Below are positions 59,961 through 64,000 of a stretch of DNA of 64,000 nucleotides, piece by piece (position 1 is the stretch's first letter; each line of letters starts with the position of its first letter). The position numbers were made by a program, and so were the translations under genes. Source of the stretch: Lysinibacillus odysseyi (GTDB lineage Bacteria; Bacillota; Bacilli; Bacillales_A; Planococcaceae); NCBI GenBank assembly GCA_014595895.1, contig JABUKB010000001.1, forward strand, positions 620,001-684,000. Reading direction: 5' to 3'. Under the pieces are notes generated by a model that was not told the origin of the DNA, made no database searches, and saw only the letters and a list, made by a program, of their open reading frames with translations.

Positions 59961-61106
59961 ATGTCAAATAATCCGTTATTCGATGATTTAGATGCAAGAT
60001 TAGCAACGCCTACAAAAGAAGTCGCGGTAGAGCCGCCCAAACAGCTTGTGTCGACGGAGGAATTATCGCAAATTCGCCAGCGGCAATTACAGTTGAAAGC
60101 GGACCCGAAAGTACAGCAATTAGCACAAAAAATCGATATCAACAATCAAATTGCCGTGTTAGAGTTCGGAAAAGAAACAGCGAAAGGTATTTCTACTTTC
60201 TCGGATCGCATGCTCAAAACAATTAAATCGAGCAACTTGGAAAAGTCGAGTGCTCTGTTAAATAATTTGAATAAAATCATGGACCGCTTTGATCCAAAAG
60301 AATTTTTGGAAGAAGAGAAAAAAGGCGGCTTTTTAAAACGAATGTTTACTCGTAGCAAAGAGCAGCTAGAGCGCATCTTATCAAAATACGACAATATGAG
60401 TAAAGAAGTGGACGCTGTTCACCATGAAATTCAAAAATATGAATTCGAAATGAAGCGCAACACACAAGAATTAGAAGCAATGTATGATGAAAACTTGAAC
60501 TATTTCCATTCCTTAAGTGAGCATGTTGCCGCGATTGATGTAAAAGTAGATGAATTACAAACGATTTTGCCAGCGCTGCAAGCACGCGGAGAAGCAGGAG
60601 ACCAAGAAGCGTTAATGGAACTCGATACATTAAAGCGCAATATGGAATTATTGGAGCAGCGCAAATATGACCTGGAAATGGCACAGCAAGTCAGCTTCCA
60701 ATCGGCGCCGCAAATTCGCTTGATGCAACAAGGCAATAATCACCTGATCGCCAAAATTAACTCGGCATTTGTCACGACTATACCGATTTTTAAGCAAGGT
60801 TTGGTACATGCTGTCACGTTGCAGCGTCAGAAACTCGTATCTGATTCCATGTCAGAGCTTGATAAGCGTACGAATGAAATGCTTGTACGCAATGCAGAAA
60901 ACATTCGTCAAAACTCTGTGAAAATAGCGCGTCAATCCGGATCGCCAAGCATTTCAATCGAAACAATCGAAACAACATGGCAAACGATCATGAAAGGGAT
61001 TGAGGAGACAAAACAAATTCAAACAGAGACGATGCGTAGTCGAGAAGAAGGGCGTAAGCGAATCGAAAAGCTTCAACTTGAATATGAAAAACTGAAAAAT
61101 ATGTAA
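59961..61106 (+). CDS. TelA/toxic anion resistance protein
   Basis: The 381-residue protein belongs to the TelA (KlaA, YceH) family, predicted coiled-coil proteins named for tellurite resistance. It shows FGKETAKGISTFSDRML near 64-80, FLKRMFTRSKEQLERILSKY near 123-142 and QRKYDLEMAQQVSFQSAPQIRLMQQGNNHLIAKI near 232-265 (split in reading). The start at MSNNPLFDDL is eight bases after GGGAGGA; two ATG codons upstream are in the same frame but overlap that site. No tel operon partners are nearby; here it stands alone. Confidence 0.88.
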   Translation: MSNNPLFDDLDARLATPTKEVAVEPPKQLVSTEELSQIRQRQLQLKADPKVQQLAQKIDINNQIAVLEFGKETAKGISTFSDRMLKTIKSSNLEKSSALLNNLNKIMDRFDPKEFLEEEKKGGFLKRMFTRSKEQLERILSKYDNMSKEVDAVHHEIQKYEFEMKRNTQELEAMYDENLNYFHSLSEHVAAIDVKVDELQTILPALQARGEAGDQEALMELDTLKRNMELLEQRKYDLEMAQQVSFQSAPQIRLMQQGNNHLIAKINSAFVTTIPIFKQGLVHAVTLQRQKLVSDSMSELDKRTNEMLVRNAENIRQNSVKIARQSGSPSISIETIETTWQTIMKGIEETKQIQTETMRSREEGRKRIEKLQLEYEKLKNM

Positions 61107-61108
61107 GA

Positions 61109-61150
61109 AAAGGTTCCGTCTGAAAAGTCATTTTGAGGCGGAACCTTTGC
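61109..61150 (+). terminator. Terminator of the TelA gene
   Basis: AAGGTTCCG and CGGAACCTT arms with a 19-base loop are followed by TGCG only, so the T run is weak. The 113 bases after it hold no gene, ending at the next hairpin. Confidence 0.6.
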
Positions 61151-61219
61151 GACGAGAATGGTAGCATTTTAATGCGACCACCGCAGGAGCAATGCTTCCT
61201 AAGGGATAATAATCAAATA

Positions 61220-61262
61220 GAAAAGGGGGTGTCCAAAAAGTAAAACTTTAGGACACCCCCTT
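61220..61262. terminator. Bidirectional terminator before the hydroxyacid dehydrogenase gene
   Basis: AAAAGGGGGTGTCC and GGACACCCCCTTTT form a perfect 14-bp stem around a 15-base loop, followed by TCATTT. It most likely ends the minus-strand dehydrogenase gene and also backs up TelA. Confidence 0.88.
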
Positions 61263-61268
61263 TTTCAT

Positions 61269-62237
61269 TTACGGCCGGACAACGTGTTTTGGGGTTTTTC
61301 CTGTCACGGCATCGACTAAGTTCTCTGCCGCGAGTTTGGCCATATTCAATCGCGTTGCAATCGAAGCGCTGCCAATATGGGGTAACGTCACGACATTAGG
61401 TAGCCGCAACAATGGATGGTTTAAGCGAACGGGTTCTTTTTCGAACACATCTAAGCCAGCTGCCCAAATTTGTTTTTGGATCAGCGCGTCATACAGATCC
61501 TCTTCATTGACGATTCCACCGCGTGCCGTGTTAATTAAAATGGCAGAAGGCTTCATTAATTGAAGCTCCTCTTTAGCGATAAAGTTTCTTGTTTCTTCGC
61601 TGTAAGGCATTAATAAACAAACAAAATCTGCTTCCTGCAATAATTCTTCCTTCGAAACATACATGGCACCGAGCGTTTTCTCAGCTTGTTCATTGCGATG
61701 GCGATTATGGTAAAGAATCTTCATATCGAAACCGTTTGCTCGTTTTGCAAGTGCTTCGCCGATTCTTCCCATGCCAAAAATCCCAAGCGTAGCCCCGCTA
61801 ATATCCTGGCCTGTTAATTGCGTAGGATACCAGGATTGCCACTTTCCTTTGCGTAAATAATCTGAAGCTTCCAGCAGACGACGTGACGTTGCCATTAGTA
61901 GTGCAAACGTTAAATCTGCCGTTGTATCTGTTAAAACGCCTGGGGTATTTGTCACCGTGATATGGCGTGCTTGACAAGCTTTTACATCGATATTGTTATA
62001 GCCGACAGCCATATTGCTCACGACTTTTAACTGAGGTGCTGCATCTAACAGTTCAGCGTCAATTGTGTCTGAAATAAAACAGTATAGACCCTCGATGTCC
62101 GTCACTTTTTTAAGCAATGTTTCGCGAGGCATGACAGTCTGTTCTTCAGACCACATTTCTACTTCACAATATTCATTTAAAAAATCAACAACTTGTGAAT
62201 GGATTTTACGTGTAATCAATATTTTTGGTTTCGTCAT
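61269..62237 (-). CDS. D-isomer 2-hydroxyacid dehydrogenase (glyoxylate/glycerate type)
   Basis: The 322-residue protein has the NAD-binding fold and the family signatures: SNMAVGYNNID near 74-84, TLGIFGMGRIGEALAKRA near 150-167, INTARGGIVNEEDL near 235-248, and the catalytic LPHIGSAS near 290-297. It is most like glyoxylate/hydroxypyruvate or 2-ketogluconate reductase (YvcT/GhrB-like), and a D-glycerate dehydrogenase annotation is common. Substrate cannot be fixed by eye. GGGAGATGAG precedes the ATG. Single gene. Confidence 0.9.
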   Translation of the reverse strand: MTKPKILITRKIHSQVVDFLNEYCEVEMWSEEQTVMPRETLLKKVTDIEGLYCFISDTIDAELLDAAPQLKVVSNMAVGYNNIDVKACQARHITVTNTPGVLTDTTADLTFALLMATSRRLLEASDYLRKGKWQSWYPTQLTGQDISGATLGIFGMGRIGEALAKRANGFDMKILYHNRHRNEQAEKTLGAMYVSKEELLQEADFVCLLMPYSEETRNFIAKEELQLMKPSAILINTARGGIVNEEDLYDALIQKQIWAAGLDVFEKEPVRLNHPLLRLPNVVTLPHIGSASIATRLNMAKLAAENLVDAVTGKTPKHVVRP

Positions 62238-62373
62238 AGCATCTCATCTCCCATCTTTTCACTCATTTTAGCATATTTTACCGATTTTCTTAGTTGAAAA
62301 ATAATAGAACACGGCGTATAATAAAAACATATTAAATCTATCGGAATTTAATGATATAAAAGAGGTGGAACAA

Positions 62374-63279
62374 ATGACATATTTAAAGGATAAAGCGAAA
62401 AATTACTTAAAAAAGGTAAATGGCATGCCTCCATTAACAACCTTTACACCCGGAAAAGTCCGCGCTTTGCGTGCGGCAGTCCCGCCGCCAAAAGTAAAAA
62501 CAGGGGATGTATATGTAGAAAATACACACTTTACAGCGCGTGATGGAGCAGAAATTAACGTGCGTATCTATAAACCAAAACAACAAGGACTATTTTCAGC
62601 TATCGTTTATTATCATGGGGGAGGGTGGGTACTCAACGACCTAAATACATGTGACGCCAGCTGCTCATTATTAGCAGAGCAAGCGAAGGCAATCGTCATT
62701 TCTGTTGAATACCGCCTAGCGCCGGAGTATAAATTTCCGGTTCCGCTGCATGATGCGTATGATGCGTTGTTATGGGTGAAGGAAAATGTAGCGTATAACG
62801 GATTCATCGCCGTAGCGGGCGATAGTGCAGGTGGTAATTTAGCGGCAGCTGTCACATTGATAGCAAAAGAGCAGCACGAGTCCATTGATGCACAAATATT
62901 GCTTTACCCAGTAACAGAGCTGACATACCGATCGCCGTCCTATGAAACTTACAGCAAAGGCTACGGTTTAGATCAAGAGGAGATGAAATGGTTTGGCAAC
63001 TATTATGTGCGCACAGCTGACGATGCATATAATCCCTTGGTAGCACCGTTATTAGCTGATGTAGAGCAGTTACCGCGCGCCTTTATTATCGTAGCGGAAA
63101 ATGACGTTCTACGTGATGAAGGGAAAGCCTATGCGGATAAATTACAAGCAGCGGGTGTACCGGTTACATTTTCTATAGCCGAGGGGATTGTCCATAGCTT
63201 CTTTACGAAAAATGATACGTTTGCAGAGGAAATAGATGAAACAATTGCCCGCATTGCGGCGTTTCTCTATGAACAGTAA
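62374..63279 (+). CDS. Alpha/beta hydrolase, HSL/Aes-type esterase
   Basis: The 301-residue protein has the HGGG motif in YHGGGWV near residue 84 and the nucleophile box GDSAGG near 155, with an Asp in ENDVLRDEG and a His in IVHSFF near the C-terminus. This is the hormone-sensitive lipase (Aes) family, esterases of short acyl esters. The start at MTYLKDKAKN follows AGAGGTGG; a GTG three codons upstream overlaps that site. It is a single gene with a convergent terminator. Confidence 0.9.
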   Translation: MTYLKDKAKNYLKKVNGMPPLTTFTPGKVRALRAAVPPPKVKTGDVYVENTHFTARDGAEINVRIYKPKQQGLFSAIVYYHGGGWVLNDLNTCDASCSLLAEQAKAIVISVEYRLAPEYKFPVPLHDAYDALLWVKENVAYNGFIAVAGDSAGGNLAAAVTLIAKEQHESIDAQILLYPVTELTYRSPSYETYSKGYGLDQEEMKWFGNYYVRTADDAYNPLVAPLLADVEQLPRAFIIVAENDVLRDEGKAYADKLQAAGVPVTFSIAEGIVHSFFTKNDTFAEEIDETIARIAAFLYEQ

Positions 63280-63324
63280 AAAAGTCGAATTCGCAAGCAT
63301 AACCCTGCGAATTCGACTTTTTTA
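63279..63324. terminator. Bidirectional terminator
   Basis: AAAAAGTCGAATTCGCA and TGCGAATTCGACTTTTT form a perfect 17-bp stem with a 10-base loop, then TTAAAGG follows. It serves the esterase gene and the convergent DUF1878-like gene. Confidence 0.93.
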
Positions 63325-63696
63325 AAGGTAAAATTTTTGATAGAGGGCAGGCGAGTAGCCCGACTGACCATCTATCCCACCAAGCCATTTTGGAATGAGC
63401 TCGGCCAATTCTAACCCAGTTAAAAATACGCCATCTTCTAAAAGCACCTTTTTAAATTCATGAACAAAATCAGTCATGGATACGTCTATTTGTCTTTCTA
63501 ATTGGCTTTCGTAATGAGCTGTTAGTTTTTTTAATTGAGAGAAGGCATGTTCACTCATATTGGAGGAAATAATATGTTGATAAATTGCGTACTGATCATG
63601 GTTAGCGGCCAAATTTTGAAGCAAATAAATTTGAAAGCTTTGACGCGCTATTTGGTTTTCTAATGCTTCTAGTCGTTCTTCCACTGTACGATACAT
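63322..63696 (-). CDS. DUF1878-like helical protein
   Basis: The 124-residue protein is helical, with an N-terminal coiled coil (TVEERLEALENQIARQSFQIYLLQNL) and a helical C-terminal half (FVHEFKKVLLEDGVFLTGLELAELIPKWLGG). Size and pattern resemble B. subtilis YhaI (DUF1878), a family of unknown role. The ATG at 63696 follows GAGGTGACC; a GTG three codons upstream overlaps that site. Assignment is tentative. Confidence 0.65.
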   Translation of the reverse strand: MYRTVEERLEALENQIARQSFQIYLLQNLAANHDQYAIYQHIISSNMSEHAFSQLKKLTAHYESQLERQIDVSMTDFVHEFKKVLLEDGVFLTGLELAELIPKWLGGIDGQSGYSPALYQKFYL

Positions 63697-63798
63697 AGTG
63701 GTCACCTCGTCTCTTCACTTGCTTTCATCTAGTATAGCAAAAAATTGTTAACTATAGCATACTTTCTTAATGTAACCGGATAGGGAGATCAACTAGCC

Positions 63799-64000
63799 TT
63801 AGCTCTTTTTTAAGGCAAGATAAATCATCATAAAGACAATAAGCGCTGCGCCGAACCATTGGAAAAGCCCAAAAGGTTCCCCAAGCCAAATAACAGTAGC
63901 AAGCACAGCAGTTAATGGCTCAATATTGCCGAGTAAGCTTGTTTCTTTCGCTGATAAAGTTTGTAAGCTCTCGATATAAAACCAAAAAGCGAGCGTTGTG
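63799..64000 (-). CDS. C-terminal part of a DMT (EamA) transporter (partial)
   Basis: The last 66 codons of a gene that begins beyond the window are present. They show the second EamA repeat: SAKETSLLGNIEPLTAVLATVIWLGEPF (split in reading), then QWFGAALIVFMMIYLALKKS with two hydrophobic helices. The SLLGNIEPL-AVL motif is typical of YdcZ/RhaT-like or EamA exporters. No terminator is obvious in the 100 bases downstream; the DUF1878-like gene starts beyond. Confidence 0.8.
   Translation of the reverse strand, partial: TTLAFWFYIESLQTLSAKETSLLGNIEPLTAVLATVIWLGEPFGLFQWFGAALIVFMMIYLALKKS

Noticed and set aside
59961-61106. Part of a tellurite resistance (ter/tel) operon
   Set aside because: No TerD-like or other tel genes are near; TelA-like proteins often occur singly in Bacillales.

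Overview
The window looks like chromosomal DNA of an AT-rich, low-GC Gram-positive bacillus. Gene content points to the Lysinibacillus/Solibacillus/Kurthia side of Bacillales. The evidence is strong AGGAGG-type ribosome binding sites, many GTG/TTG starts, many intrinsic terminators, Bacillus-type orthologues (BrxA, YpiP, YpjP, YfmR, PaiA/PaiB, YpdQ, YqxD, TelA, DegV) and a PhaP-Q-R-B-C polyhydroxyalkanoate cluster arranged as in Bacillus megaterium. The genus is an inference. There are about 70 genes, mostly core or housekeeping. I saw no rRNA, tRNA, CRISPR array, intact transposase or prophage.

Layout. 1-9.9 kb: end of an unknown gene, a small membrane-anchored protein, topoisomerase III, a YclM-type aspartokinase, a membrane-embedded glycerophosphodiesterase with two small partners, a Na/Pi cotransporter and an exported protein. 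10-13.6 kb: a drug-efflux MFS gene with a divergent TetR gene and a palindromic operator, a DUF1450 protein and an NRDE protein. 13.6-17.2 kb: accessory patch of small orphan proteins, a frameshifted small membrane gene, a decayed gene remnant and a HEPN-like protein. 17.3-19.8 kb: brxA-ypiP-ypjP block interrupted by a putative structured RNA and a convergent 25-residue membrane peptide gene. 20-24 kb: secreted GlpQ, DsbA-like protein with a divergent TetR gene, small membrane protein, a second HEPN-like protein. 24-31 kb: HPP protein, NSS transporter, RNase Z with a membrane-anchored HtrA-like protease, malic enzyme, Yip1 protein. 31-46 kb: stand-alone SAICAR synthetase, glutamate dehydrogenase, YqxD, D-serine dehydratase, squalene/phytoene synthase-like protein, exonuclease, type II pantothenate kinase, RNase H-like YpdQ, SEC-C protein, BCAA aminotransferase, MBL hydrolase, two DMT exporters, LysR regulator.

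46.2-50.4 kb: a tiny basic ORF, a relic resembling an IS200/IS605 end with omega-RNA-like hairpins but no tnpB, then the PHA cluster: phasin and PadR-type regulator on the minus strand, synthase subunit PhaR, reductase PhaB and synthase PhaC on the plus strand. 50.5-64 kb: cold-shock protein, formate-THF ligase, HD phosphohydrolase, a MarR-PaiA-PaiB operon controlled from two palindromes, ABC-F protein YfmR coupled to a CvfC-like protein, DegV, TelA, a D-2-hydroxyacid dehydrogenase, an esterase, a DUF1878-like protein and the end of a DMT transporter.

How the genes connect. Carbon and nitrogen nodes (malic enzyme, GDH, BCAA aminotransferase, aspartokinase, Fhs) sit near the PHA storage genes but are separate transcription units. 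The least explained parts are the putative RNA and small-peptide pair at 18.6-19.1 kb, the IS605-like relic whose left-end repeat also occurs upstream of the aspartokinase, the two orphan HEPN-like proteins, and several genes too short for routine gene calling.
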